The notes: generated from the letters alone by a model not told the origin. Positions 15,657-22,965 are shown, counted from the first letter of the stretch. The stretch: 25,106 bases of DNA from UBA1543 sp964596375 (GCA_964596375.1 CAZQTO010000016.1:1-25106), one strand, 5' to 3'. Program-made: numbers and translations.

Positions 15657-16940
15657 TTATCTGCGATCAAGCTGTCTTGGGGCAGGTCCCGTATATAGCT
15701 GGCGTGGACGGTCGATACCGTGCCCTTCGTGCTTGAGTTCCAGCCAGTGCGATACCCAGCCGACGGTACGGGCCACGGCGAATACAGCGGTGAACATGCG
15801 GCTGGGGAAGCCCATGGCCCGCAGCAGGATGCCGGAATAGAAATCGACGTTGGGATACAGCTTCTTTTTGATAAAATATTCGTCCGACAGGGCAATGCGC
15901 TCGAGCTCGAGGGCTGTGGCCATCAGCGGGCTGTTCTCCATGCCCAGATGCGCCAGCACATTCAGGGTGGTGTCGCGGATAATTGCCGCGCGCGGATCGT
16001 AGTTCTTGTACACGCGGTGGCCGAAGCCCATCAGGCGGAAGGGGTCGTTCCTGTCCTTGGCGCGCTTCACCACCTCGGGGATGCGCTCAGGCGAACCGAT
16101 TTCCTCCAGCATCAGCAGCACGGCCTCGTTGGCTCCGCCATGCGCCGGGCCCCACAGGGTGGCGATACCGGCGGAGAGGCAGGCAAAGGGGTTGGCGCCG
16201 GATGATGCCGCCATGCGCACAGTCGAGGTGGAGGCGTTCTGTTCGTGATCGGCGTGCAGAATCATGATCAGCTCGATGGCCCTGGCCAGTACCGGATCGA
16301 CGATATACGGCTCATTGGGCTTGCCGAACATCATCTGCAGAAAATTGGATGCATAATCCAGGCTGTTGTCCGGGTGGCGGATCGGGCGGCCGGCACTGTA
16401 GGTGAAGCTGGCGGCGGCAATGGCCGGCATCTTGGCGACCAGGCGGATGGCGGCCTTTTGCTGATCGGCATCGCGGCTGTAGTCCTGTGCATCCTGATAG
16501 AAGGCGGAGAGTGCGCCGACCACGCCGACCATCACAGCCATCGGATGGGCGTCGCGGCGGAAGCCGCGATAAAAGGACAGCACCTGATCGTGCAGCAGAT
16601 TGTGGTCGCGGAGATCCTGCTGGAAGCTGGCCAGCTCCTCGGTATTGGGCAATTCGCCGTGCATCAGCAGATGTGCCACCTCGTCGAAATTGCACTGTGC
16701 CGCCAGCTGCTCGATGGGATAGCCGCGATACAGTAACTGTCCCTTGTCGCCATCAATGTAGGTGATGGCGCTCTCGCAGGAGGCCGTGGAGCGGAAGCCG
16801 GGATCGTAGGTCAGCAGACCCTGTTTTTCGAGCAGCGCGCGCACATCAACCGCATCGGGGCCGATGCTTCCCTTGAGGATGGGGAGCGGATTATCTGCCG
16901 ACGCATCGCCGACAACGAGGTTTGCAAACTGATTGGACAT
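15657..16940 (-). CDS. gltA: Citrate synthase (type II)
   Basis: A 427-residue citrate synthase, which condenses acetyl-CoA with oxaloacetate at the entry to the TCA cycle. It has the N-terminal strand domain of the proteobacterial hexameric type, with TYDPGFRSTASCES. The core carries LHADHEQNASTSTVR, WGPAHGGANEAV with one catalytic histidine, GFGHRVYKNYDPRA with the second, and NVDFYSG with the catalytic aspartate. It ends near RPRQLYTG. The length equals that of the E. coli enzyme. The frame is open 14 codons upstream, but ATG 16940 preceded by GGAGAAAG gives the usual MSNQFANL start. Confidence 0.97.
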   Translation of the reverse strand: MSNQFANLVVGDASADNPLPILKGSIGPDAVDVRALLEKQGLLTYDPGFRSTASCESAITYIDGDKGQLLYRGYPIEQLAAQCNFDEVAHLLMHGELPNTEELASFQQDLRDHNLLHDQVLSFYRGFRRDAHPMAVMVGVVGALSAFYQDAQDYSRDADQQKAAIRLVAKMPAIAAASFTYSAGRPIRHPDNSLDYASNFLQMMFGKPNEPYIVDPVLARAIELIMILHADHEQNASTSTVRMAASSGANPFACLSAGIATLWGPAHGGANEAVLLMLEEIGSPERIPEVVKRAKDRNDPFRLMGFGHRVYKNYDPRAAIIRDTTLNVLAHLGMENSPLMATALELERIALSDEYFIKKKLYPNVDFYSGILLRAMGFPSRMFTAVFAVARTVGWVSHWLELKHEGHGIDRPRQLYTGPAPRQLDRR

Positions 16941-17028
16941 GGCTTTCTCCACAGGGCTTACGGGTCTCGCCCGTTGGCGCAATTGTCGTGTCTGCCATAT
17001 CCCTTTGTCCAGCGGGATGATGCATGAC

Positions 17029-17078
17029 GGGTGATGGGTGATGAAAAGAAAAAAAAGGGGGGGTGGCCGTATTTTTTT
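17029..17078. repeat. Low-complexity tract upstream of gltA
   Basis: The 244-base gap between gltA and the small gene at 17185 holds a tandem GGGTGAT (17029-17035 and 17036-17042) and a 21-base purine-only run (17043-17063) ending in eight A then seven G. Seven T follow at 17072-17078. No convincing gene or RNA is seen in the rest of the gap, which must contain the gltA promoter on the minus strand. Confidence 0.6.
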
Positions 17079-17184
17079 GTCATGCTGTGCAAAAGATTCC
17101 GTTTTACTTGCTCACCCCCATGCCCTTTGAATTCGCTATCAGGGAGAAATCCCCTCAACGATCATAAACTGATGGAGCCGAAAC

Positions 17185-17343
17185 ATGGGATACGTTCCCG
17201 AGAACGAACAGCCGGAAGAGATACTGCCATACAGGTCGAAGGGCCATGGGCACAAGCCGAAGAAAAGGGAGTCGAGACCCCTTCCCAAACGCAAGGGAGA
17301 AGATGAATGGGGCGACGATTGGGACGACCACGAGATTGACTAA
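17185..17343 (+). CDS. Small hypothetical protein (52 residues), basic middle and acidic tail
   Basis: A short gene with good translation signals: TGGAG at 17173-17177 lies seven bases before ATG 17185, and the stop is TAA at 17341. The protein starts MGYVPENEQPEEILPY, then has a Lys/Arg/Gly-rich middle (KGHGHKPKKRESR), and ends in GEDEWGDDWDDHEID. There are no membrane segments or signal peptide. I do not recognise the family. It is flanked by gltA (divergent) and hemF (convergent), so it is transcribed alone. Coding status rests on the start signals and the biased composition. Low-to-moderate confidence. Confidence 0.55.
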   Translation: MGYVPENEQPEEILPYRSKGHGHKPKKRESRPLPKRKGEDEWGDDWDDHEID

Positions 17344-17355
17344 GGTCGACTAAGA

Positions 17356-17375
17356 GGCAGGGGATATCCCTTGCC
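17356..17375. terminator. Hairpin between the 52-codon gene and hemF
   Basis: GGCAGGGG (17356-17363) can pair with TCCCTTGCC-type sequence ending at 17375, an 8-bp stem with one G-T pair and a four-base ATAT loop. It lies between two convergent genes. A T-run is weak on both strands, so terminator function is a suggestion. Confidence 0.4.
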
Positions 17376-17381
17376 ACCGGC

Positions 17382-18419
17382 TTAGCGGTGGTTCTGCACC
17401 GTTGACGGAATCACATCGCCGGAAGCCTGCATGCTTATGGCCTCGGGATATTCACGGTAGTGGGCGCGCACCGCTGCAGCCAGCTTTTGTTTGACCGCTT
17501 CATCCACCAGCGCGGGTGATGAAGCCGGCAAGGCTTCGATCAGCGATGCAAGCAACTTCTCCTGCGGGGGCGGCATTTTTTTGATCCATGAGCTCAGCAG
17601 GTCGCGGTCCACATAGGCCGGCAGCGAACCCATAATGCCGACATCATTCTGGTCGTGAACCAGAAGCCCGGTGGTGGTGCCGCGATCAAGGGTCAGCACC
17701 TGAAAGAAATAAAGCGTGTGGTAGGCGAGTTGCCTGTCGCGTTGTTCTGCTGTCGCTACGGGTGCGGTGCGCAGGGTATGCGCAAGAATAGACAGATAGC
17801 TGTCGATGGCGGCCTCGCCGACGCTGCGAGCCAGTGCGAAATCGGCAGCTGCATCGCCACTGTTGTAGTTCTCCAGATAAAAATGCGCCACGCCGCGATG
17901 CCTGCCCAGCACAGGGATGAAGAAATAGCGCTCGCCCTGCTCCCTGGCATCGAAAAATTGCGCCGCCGCCGCATTTTTCAGCGCAGTGAAGAATTCGGAC
18001 TTGTCCGCTTCAACCTCGTTGGAGGGGTTCAGGTCGGCCATCATGCGCCAGTACCCCTTGCCGTCTTTCATCTCCGTCCAGCTGATATGGATGTGCACCG
18101 AGGGAGCCAGCGGGTGCACGGGATGGATGATGGTGGAAATGGCACTGGCCGAACCCAGCTTTTTTTCCGGCATGTCGTCGTAGTGCACCTGCGAGACATT
18201 TACCGAGCCGCGCCCGAACATATCACCGTCCGCTGTTTCGAAACGCACGCCGCCGCCGTGACGGCCTGCATCGCGCAACCATTCCACAGCCGTAAAACCT
18301 TGCGTGCTGTGCATCTCGGCTGCCAGCTTTTCCAGCCCCTGCACAAAGCGCTGTTGCAGGGCGATAACCAGTTCGTGCGCCCGGCTGGCGCTGGCGGATG
18401 TTGCGGGAGTGCGTGTCAT
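17382..18419 (-). CDS. hemF: Aerobic coproporphyrinogen III oxidase, divergent subfamily
   Basis: A 345-residue protein of the HemF family, which uses O2 to turn coproporphyrinogen III into protoporphyrinogen IX in haem synthesis. Recognisable motifs are GGGVRFE, RGSVNVSQVHY, IIHPVHPLAPSVHIHISW, YWRMMADLNPS, RHRGVAHFYLENYN, YHTLYFFQVLTLDRGTT and GIMGSLPA. Compared with E. coli HemF, several signatures differ: MADLNP replaces the GGDLTP region, and FYLENYN replaces the FFDDL region. I recall this variant mainly from Campylobacterota, so I call it a distinct HemF subfamily. ATG 18419 follows AGGAC; an open extension to 18494 has no support. It is downstream of ppnP on the same strand. Confidence 0.85.
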   Translation of the reverse strand: MTRTPATSASASRAHELVIALQQRFVQGLEKLAAEMHSTQGFTAVEWLRDAGRHGGGVRFETADGDMFGRGSVNVSQVHYDDMPEKKLGSASAISTIIHPVHPLAPSVHIHISWTEMKDGKGYWRMMADLNPSNEVEADKSEFFTALKNAAAAQFFDAREQGERYFFIPVLGRHRGVAHFYLENYNSGDAAADFALARSVGEAAIDSYLSILAHTLRTAPVATAEQRDRQLAYHTLYFFQVLTLDRGTTTGLLVHDQNDVGIMGSLPAYVDRDLLSSWIKKMPPPQEKLLASLIEALPASSPALVDEAVKQKLAAAVRAHYREYPEAISMQASGDVIPSTVQNHR

Positions 18420-18501
18420 GGGTCTGTCCTTTATGGCTTGTTTGCCGGTAACTATGCAGTAATCAGGCGCTGGTTCAACCAGGCCGGATATCACATGTGC
18501 T

Positions 18502-18783
18502 TTAACGATACAGGCAGAGGTAGGCTGTCTGGCCGATGCTTTTCACGCCGAAGGATTCTCCGGCCTCGACCGTGAAAACCCCGCCTGCTGCAATCGCCAT
18601 CCACTCATTGGAACCGGGCAGCTTCACATCCAGATTGCCGGAGACAACCGACATGATTTCCTTGCTCGATGTGCCGAATTCATACTCGCCTTCGGCCATC
18701 ACGCCGATGGTGGCGGGTCCTTCTGCTGTTTCGAAGGCGATGGATTTGACCTTGCCGTCAAAATACTCGTTGGTTTTGAACAT
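18502..18783 (-). CDS. ppnP: Pyrimidine/purine nucleoside phosphorylase PpnP (DUF1255)
   Basis: A 93-residue small cupin-like protein that matches E. coli PpnP closely in length and pattern. It begins with NEYFDGKVKSIAF, then has GVMAEGEYEFGT and VVSGNLDVKLPG, and ends in YLCLYR. The family phosphorolyses a broad range of nucleosides to the free base and ribose-1-phosphate. ATG 18783 follows AAGGAAAC. hemF starts 82 bases downstream on the same strand, so they may be co-transcribed. No functional link to haem synthesis is evident. Confidence 0.93.
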   Translation of the reverse strand: MFKTNEYFDGKVKSIAFETAEGPATIGVMAEGEYEFGTSSKEIMSVVSGNLDVKLPGSNEWMAIAAGGVFTVEAGESFGVKSIGQTAYLCLYR

Positions 18784-18853
18784 ATTGTTTCCTTATGGGT
18801 GCGTTATTGGGTGCGCGGCGATGCGATGCATCCGGCACGATGTCTGGTCGCGT

Positions 18854-18881
18854 ATACTAGCGTAGCGGAGCGCACAGCCAA
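18854..18881 (-). promoter_or_regulatory. Candidate promoter for ppnP-hemF
   Basis: On the minus strand TTGGCT (18881-18876) and TAGTAT (18859-18854) are 16 bases apart. Transcription would start near 18847, about 63 bases before ppnP. The rest of the 210-base gap (18784-18993) shows only a weak plus-strand promoter-like pair near 18936-18963 and no gene. Confidence 0.35.
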
Positions 18882-18993
18882 CAGTGGCTCTTATGATATA
18901 CACCCGAAAAACGGACTTCTATCTAATAAGCTGGTTTTGTGCGACAATGGTCACGTTCTAACGTTTCTCTCTCCCCCCTTAGAGGTATGATAT

Positions 18994-19656
18994 ATGTTGC
19001 TGGCTCCAGCCTTGCAAGACCCTGTTCAAGACCCTGTCCAAGACAATCAGGAGAATTTTTCGGCGGTGGTGAATGCGCTTGCCGGTCCGGGCTGGTGTGT
19101 CATTCCCGATTTTATGCCGCGGAAAGTGTGGCGCCCCCTGGCTGTGGAGGCCAGGCAACTGTATGCCGAAGGCAGCTTCCGCCTGGCCCGTGTGGGCAGC
19201 GGTGATAGTGCCAAGGTTCGTCCTGATGTGCGCACCGACCGTATACGCTGGGTCGATCCGCTGGAGGCATCGCCCCTGCAGCAGGCCTATCTCGATCGCA
19301 TTGAAGCGCTGCGTCTGGTTCTCAACCGTGAGCTGTCGATGGGGCTGTTCGATTTCGAGGGGCATTTTGCGCTGTATCCCAAGGGCTGCTTCTATCGCCG
19401 GCATCTCGACCGTTTTGCCGAAGCCAAACACCGGACTGTGAGCATTATTCAATATCTTAACGATGACTGGAAGGACGAAGACGGCGGCAAACTGCGTCTC
19501 TATCTGCCCGATGGAAAGGGTAAGGAAACCTATACCGATATCCAGCCGACGGGCGGCTCAGCCGTGATCTTCCTCAGTGATAAATTCGAACACATGGTCA
19601 TGCCGTCCAAGCGCGAGCGTCTGAGCCTGACCGGCTGGTTCTGCAAGCGCAGCTAA
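18994..19656 (+). CDS. 2-oxoglutarate/Fe(II)-dependent oxygenase (prolyl-4-hydroxylase-like)
   Basis: A 220-residue dioxygenase of the SM-20/P4H-like group. The iron ligands are the HLD motif (His137, Asp139) in YRRHLDRF and the distal His200 in KFEHMV. The 2-oxoglutarate-binding arginine is probably Arg209 in RERLSLTGW. GGKLRLY (164-170) is another family strand. The substrate is unknown; relatives hydroxylate protein prolines or other residues. ATG 18994 follows AGAGG by eight bases. The N-terminus has a small tandem repeat, QDPVQDPVQD, mirrored in the DNA. It converges with the PLD-type gene, only 14 bases between the two stops. Confidence 0.88.
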   Translation: MLLAPALQDPVQDPVQDNQENFSAVVNALAGPGWCVIPDFMPRKVWRPLAVEARQLYAEGSFRLARVGSGDSAKVRPDVRTDRIRWVDPLEASPLQQAYLDRIEALRLVLNRELSMGLFDFEGHFALYPKGCFYRRHLDRFAEAKHRTVSIIQYLNDDWKDEDGGKLRLYLPDGKGKETYTDIQPTGGSAVIFLSDKFEHMVMPSKRERLSLTGWFCKRS

Positions 19657-19670
19657 GCGGCCTTTCATGC

Positions 19671-20870
19671 TTACGGTTTTTTTGACGGCTCGCTGAGCCG
19701 GCTTCTGGCGTGAATTCTGCGCGCCTCGCGGCTTAGGGTATAGCGCTCCATCATCAGATCGACATAGCCGAGCAACCATTCCCTGATGCGGTCTTTGCGT
19801 GGCCGCTGCAGCCAGTCATCCAGCGTGATTTCGCGCGATTGTGCAAAGGCCGCGCTGAAACAGGCCTCGACATCCGTGCACAGGCCGGCATCCCCACTCT
19901 CCAGATTGGCCTCAAGGTTCCAGCGCAAGCCCCAGCGATCCATATTGCATGAACCGATGGAACACCATGCATCGCACAGGTAGAACTTGCCATGCATGAA
20001 GGCCGGCTGGTATTCGAAGATGCGCACCCCGTGGCGCAGCAGGTAGTGATAATATCGATGCCCGGCATGGTAGACGGCGGGGTGATCGTTGATGGGGCCG
20101 GGCAGCAGCAGGCGCACATCCGCACCGCGTCGTTTGGCAGCGCGCAGTGCCCACAGCATTTTGCGGCCCGGTATCCAGTAGGCCGTTCCCAGCCAGACCT
20201 TTTCCGAGGCACGCCGGGTGCGCAGCAGCAGCGCTTGGCGGATAAATTTGCGCAAGCCGCGCAGGCTGACGACAAGCCTGCCGCATTGTTCCCCGGTCTG
20301 TTCGATAAGCATGTCCGGCAGCTTGATGTCGCCATCCCAGTGTTGCCAGACGTGGATAAACTGCGCTTGCCAGTCTGCTGCGACTGGTCCGCGTATCTCC
20401 ACCATCACATCAAACCACGCAGGTCTGGACTCGTTTGAAGCATAATCATCGGTGATGCCCGCTCCTCCCGTATAGGCCAGTTCGCCGTCGATCAGCAGCA
20501 CCTTGCAGTGGTTGCGCGGCAGGCCGCGGAAAAAGTGACTGAAAAAAGCGGGGTTGTAGAAGAGCAGGAAAATCCCGGCATCCGTGATGCGCTGCCGATC
20601 TGCAACAGAGAGCCCGCGCGCCCCGAAATGGTCGATCAGCATGTACACCGGCACCCCGCGCTGCACACAGCCGGCAAAGGCAGCGATGAAGCGATCGGCC
20701 ACGTCGCCCGAACTGATCAGGTATTGCTCGAAGAGCACGAATCGTCTGGCGCGATGAATGGCCAGCTCCATCACAGGGAGAAAGGCATCGGCACCTGCCA
20801 GAAGCCTGAATGCATTGCCCTCGCGTTCGGGATAGGGGTTGCGCGTCGCCATAACCGGAGTGTATGCCAT
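19671..20870 (-). CDS. Cardiolipin synthase-like phospholipase D family protein (ClsB-like)
   Basis: A 399-residue protein with two HKD motifs. The first is HCKVLLID (His121, Lys123, Asp128) followed by YTGGAGI. The second is HGKFYLCD (His293, Lys295, Asp300) followed by SIGSCNMD. Paired motifs, no N-terminal transmembrane helices, and the length near 410 match ClsB, which makes cardiolipin from phosphatidylglycerol and another phospholipid. Other PLD-type transfers are possible. The start is uncertain: ATG 20870 and ATG 20852 both lack a good ribosome binding site. The open frame to 20951 overlaps the divergent hemerythrin gene and is unlikely. Only 43 bases separate the two divergent starts. 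Confidence 0.85.
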   Translation of the reverse strand: MAYTPVMATRNPYPEREGNAFRLLAGADAFLPVMELAIHRARRFVLFEQYLISSGDVADRFIAAFAGCVQRGVPVYMLIDHFGARGLSVADRQRITDAGIFLLFYNPAFFSHFFRGLPRNHCKVLLIDGELAYTGGAGITDDYASNESRPAWFDVMVEIRGPVAADWQAQFIHVWQHWDGDIKLPDMLIEQTGEQCGRLVVSLRGLRKFIRQALLLRTRRASEKVWLGTAYWIPGRKMLWALRAAKRRGADVRLLLPGPINDHPAVYHAGHRYYHYLLRHGVRIFEYQPAFMHGKFYLCDAWCSIGSCNMDRWGLRWNLEANLESGDAGLCTDVEACFSAAFAQSREITLDDWLQRPRKDRIREWLLGYVDLMMERYTLSREARRIHARSRLSEPSKKP

Positions 20871-20913
20871 TTTGGCCGTGTTTGTTGAATCCTGCCGGAG
20901 TAGGGTGAAGGCT

Positions 20914-21333
20914 ATGAAGCTGAATCCGTCCGATATCCCCGAAGTTGCCATGCCGTTTATGCAGCAGACTCACCTCGAAGAGGTGGCCATGCTCAATGAG
21001 TTATACGAGCTGTTCGACCGTCTGGGCGATGGGGATGATGTGCCGCAACTGGCTGCGAAGCTTGAGGCACTGGCAGAACACACCCATGCCCATTTTACGC
21101 GCGAGGAGGAGAAGATGCTTGCCTTGAACTTCCCTCCCTATCCGGTGCATAAACATGCGCATGACGAATATCTGGCCGAGTTCGATGCGCTGCTTGATAG
21201 ATGGCGTGCGAGCGGGGATGTCGCACCGGTTGCCGATTTCCTGCAGCACAGCACGCCGGACTGGATGCAGCAGCATATCGGCTGCATGGATTTCGTAACG
21301 GCAAACTTTTTTGCCATGACTGAAGCCGGCTGA
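20914..21333 (+). CDS. Bacteriohemerythrin
   Basis: A 139-residue single-domain hemerythrin. All seven di-iron ligands are visible with canonical spacing: His20, His60, Glu64, His79, His83, His121 and Asp126, in THLEEV, HFTREEEKM, HKHAHDEY and QQHIGCMD. The protein binds O2 reversibly. In bacteria it serves O2 storage, delivery or sensing, which would suit a microaerophile, but that is inference. ATG 20914 gives the normal length; the frame upstream to 20839 overlaps the divergent PLD-family gene and is not used. A Nudix gene follows after 29 bases in the same direction. Confidence 0.93.
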   Translation: MKLNPSDIPEVAMPFMQQTHLEEVAMLNELYELFDRLGDGDDVPQLAAKLEALAEHTHAHFTREEEKMLALNFPPYPVHKHAHDEYLAEFDALLDRWRASGDVAPVADFLQHSTPDWMQQHIGCMDFVTANFFAMTEAG

Positions 21334-21362
21334 GAGGAATACACCCGAAGGTTTGCACCCGA

Positions 21363-22211
21363 ATGAACTACGCAAGGCATATCCGTTTGTGTAACCAGTG
21401 GAATCCCGCCGGTTTTATCCCCTTCCTTGTCGGCGAGGCACAGTTTGGCTGGATGCGCCCGGCCTTTGCGCGCGAGCTGCGCCGCTTTCCTGCCACCTTC
21501 GTCGTTAATGATGCCTGTGTGGCGCTGCATCCGGCCCTGCGAACATTTGAGGCACGCAACAGTGCTGTGGCCGGGGCGCTGGATGTGCTGGTGCGCGAGG
21601 GCGTGCTCGATCATGTGATGGGCGAGCTTTTCCCGGTGCTGCAGGCATGGGGCGAGCCGCCCGCTTTTTTATTGGACCGGGCGGCAGTGTCCGCCTTTGG
21701 CACCCGCTGCTTCGGCCAGCATCTCAATGGCATCGTGCCGACTGCATCCGGCGTGTCGATGTGGATCGGCAGACGCTCGGCGGATCGCTACAGCTTTCCC
21801 GATCAGCTCGACCAGATGGTGGCCGGCGGCCTGCCCTTCGGCATTGCTCCGGATGAAAATCTTGCCAAGGAATGCGCGGAGGAAGCGGGCATGCAGATCG
21901 AACTTGCCGCCCGCGCCGTACCGACCGGGCAGATCAGCTACCGGCGCGAGGTTCCGGCCGGGCTGCGCTCGGATACCATCTTCTGCTACGACATTATCCT
22001 GCCCTCATCGTTTAAGCCGGTGTGCAGTGATGGCGAGGTGGGGGAGTTCTATCTCTGGCCGCTGGATGAGGTGGCCCGCGTGGTACGCGAAACCGACGAG
22101 TTCAAACCCAACTGCAATCTGGTGGTGATTGATTTTTTACTGCGCCACGGCCTTATCACTTCCGATCACCCGGAATTCGCGGAGCTGAGCTCCGGTCTGC
22201 ACGCCCTCTGA
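21363..22211 (+). CDS. Nudix hydrolase with DUF4743 N-terminal domain
   Basis: A 282-residue protein with an N-terminal DUF4743 domain (about 1-120) and a Nudix domain. The Nudix box ends in KECAEEAG (169-176), which keeps the metal-binding glutamates. The upstream Glu of the classical box is Ile161, which I recall as normal for this subfamily. Relatives include the yeast and plant enzymes tied to thiamine diphosphate damage repair (YJR142W, Tnr3 C-terminus), so dephosphorylation of oxidised thiamine diphosphate forms is a possible role. No strong ribosome binding site is seen before ATG 21363. A diverged copy of its C-terminal CNLVVIDFLL stretch recurs at 22851-22901. Confidence 0.85.
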   Translation: MNYARHIRLCNQWNPAGFIPFLVGEAQFGWMRPAFARELRRFPATFVVNDACVALHPALRTFEARNSAVAGALDVLVREGVLDHVMGELFPVLQAWGEPPAFLLDRAAVSAFGTRCFGQHLNGIVPTASGVSMWIGRRSADRYSFPDQLDQMVAGGLPFGIAPDENLAKECAEEAGMQIELAARAVPTGQISYRREVPAGLRSDTIFCYDIILPSSFKPVCSDGEVGEFYLWPLDEVARVVRETDEFKPNCNLVVIDFLLRHGLITSDHPEFAELSSGLHAL

Positions 22212-22224
22212 GCCGAAGCCCGGT

Positions 22225-22473
22225 TTATGGATATGGGACCACGCGAAGGTCCTGCTGTTTTGTCAGGTCCTCTTCTTCTACCACCAACTCAACGCTACTG
22301 AATGTGCTTGATTGCAGCCTGTTGCTGCTGTCGAACCAAACGCAGGTTACTTCCCACCACGCAAGGGTGAAATAATCCCCTCGATGGGCTTTGGATTCGC
22401 GGATGGTCATCAACGGGCCGCCCGATTTGAGCACCACGACGTTTCCAACTCGAAAGCCTTCTGCTTCTAACAT
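22225..22473 (-). CDS. DUF2158 (YodC-like) small protein
   Basis: An 82-residue protein with the DUF2158 pattern: FRVGNVVVLKSGGPLMTI near the N-terminus, then CVWFDSSNRLQSSTF and a VELV strand. The length exceeds the core family by some 15 residues at the C-terminus. The biochemical function of DUF2158 is unknown; the fold suggests a small beta-barrel. It starts four bases after the HU gene stop, so it is translated from the same message. The ribosome binding site is poor, in line with translational coupling. Confidence 0.85.
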   Translation of the reverse strand: MLEAEGFRVGNVVVLKSGGPLMTIRESKAHRGDYFTLAWWEVTCVWFDSSNRLQSSTFSSVELVVEEEDLTKQQDLRVVPYP

Positions 22474-22477
22474 ATAA

Positions 22478-22750
22478 TTATTTTAGCGCATCTTTTAAAA
22501 CTTTGCTCGCCTTAAATTTAGGTGCATTGGATGCGGGAACGCTAATGGGTTCGCCTGTACGTGGATTTCGTGCAGTCCGCGGGGCGCGGGCGGCGACGGA
22601 AAAGGTGCCGAAACCGATCAGGCCTACCGAGCCACCCCTGCGAAGTTCTCCGATAATGCCGGAGAGTACGGCTTCAACAACGTCACCAGCTGCAGCCTTA
22701 CTAAGATCTGTGGATACAGCCACGATATTAACCAAATCTGCTTTATTCAT
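22478..22750 (-). CDS. DNA-binding protein HU
   Basis: A 90-residue HU-family nucleoid protein. MNKADLVNIVA and the helical N-terminal half are followed by the signature GFGTFSVAARAPRTARNPRTGE in the DNA-binding arm, where the intercalating proline is part of RNPRTGE, and a closing FKASKVLKDALK. HU bends and compacts DNA and is often a cofactor of site-specific recombination. Whether it is HU-alpha or HU-beta cannot be told. A good GGAGGAGAAG ribosome binding site precedes ATG 22750. A promoter and CRP-like site lie upstream. It is the first gene of a two-gene unit with DUF2158. Confidence 0.95.
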   Translation of the reverse strand: MNKADLVNIVAVSTDLSKAAAGDVVEAVLSGIIGELRRGGSVGLIGFGTFSVAARAPRTARNPRTGEPISVPASNAPKFKASKVLKDALK

Positions 22751-22778
22751 AACTTCTCCTCCCGATATTTTGGGCGAG

Positions 22779-22820
22779 AATATACGGATATTTTTTTAAG
22801 CTTATGTGTTGCACATCACA
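22779..22820 (-). promoter_or_regulatory. HU promoter with CRP-like operator at about -41
   Basis: On the minus strand a TATATT -10 element lies at 22784-22779. A palindrome at 22805-22820, TGTGTTGCACATCACA read on the plus strand, matches the CRP consensus TGTGA-N6-TCACA at nine of ten positions. Its centre is about 40.5 bases upstream of the predicted start (22772), the class II activator position. No good -35 is present, as expected for an activator-dependent promoter. Confidence 0.45.
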
Positions 22821-22850
22821 GATAAACCATCTCACGGCATAAGAGGAGGC

Positions 22851-22901
22851 TGTAATCTGCTGGTGATCGATTTCCTGCTGTCCCTGTCCACGCAGGCGTG
22901 A
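22851..22901 (+). pseudogene. Decayed fragment resembling the 3' end of the Nudix gene
   Basis: In frame these bases encode CNLLVIDFLLSLSTQA then a stop. The Nudix protein has CNLVVIDFLLRHG at the corresponding place. Nine of ten residues match in the first stretch, while most DNA differences are at silent positions. No rest of the gene is seen upstream. It looks like an old partial duplication or the remains of a second copy. Its TGA stop is the first three bases of the following repeated promoter element. Confidence 0.5.
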
Positions 22902-22926
22902 CACCCGACCATTGCCGGCGTAAGGT
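22899..22926 (+). promoter_or_regulatory. Repeated promoter-like element, copy 1
   Basis: TGACACC (22899-22905), 11 bases, then GGCGTAA (22917-22923) and GGT. Read as a promoter, it has a GTGACA -35 and a TAAGGT -10 with 17 bases between. It lies 40 bases upstream of the NTF2-like gene. The same arrangement occurs at 23411 and 24435. Confidence 0.55.
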
Positions 22927-22965
22927 CATTGTTGAGCGCAAATTCCGGGCATGGAGGAAATGACG

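Noticed and set aside
22261..22500. CRISPR array or phage attachment site near the HU gene
   Set aside because: No regularly spaced repeats, no tRNA gene and no integrase are visible anywhere in the window.
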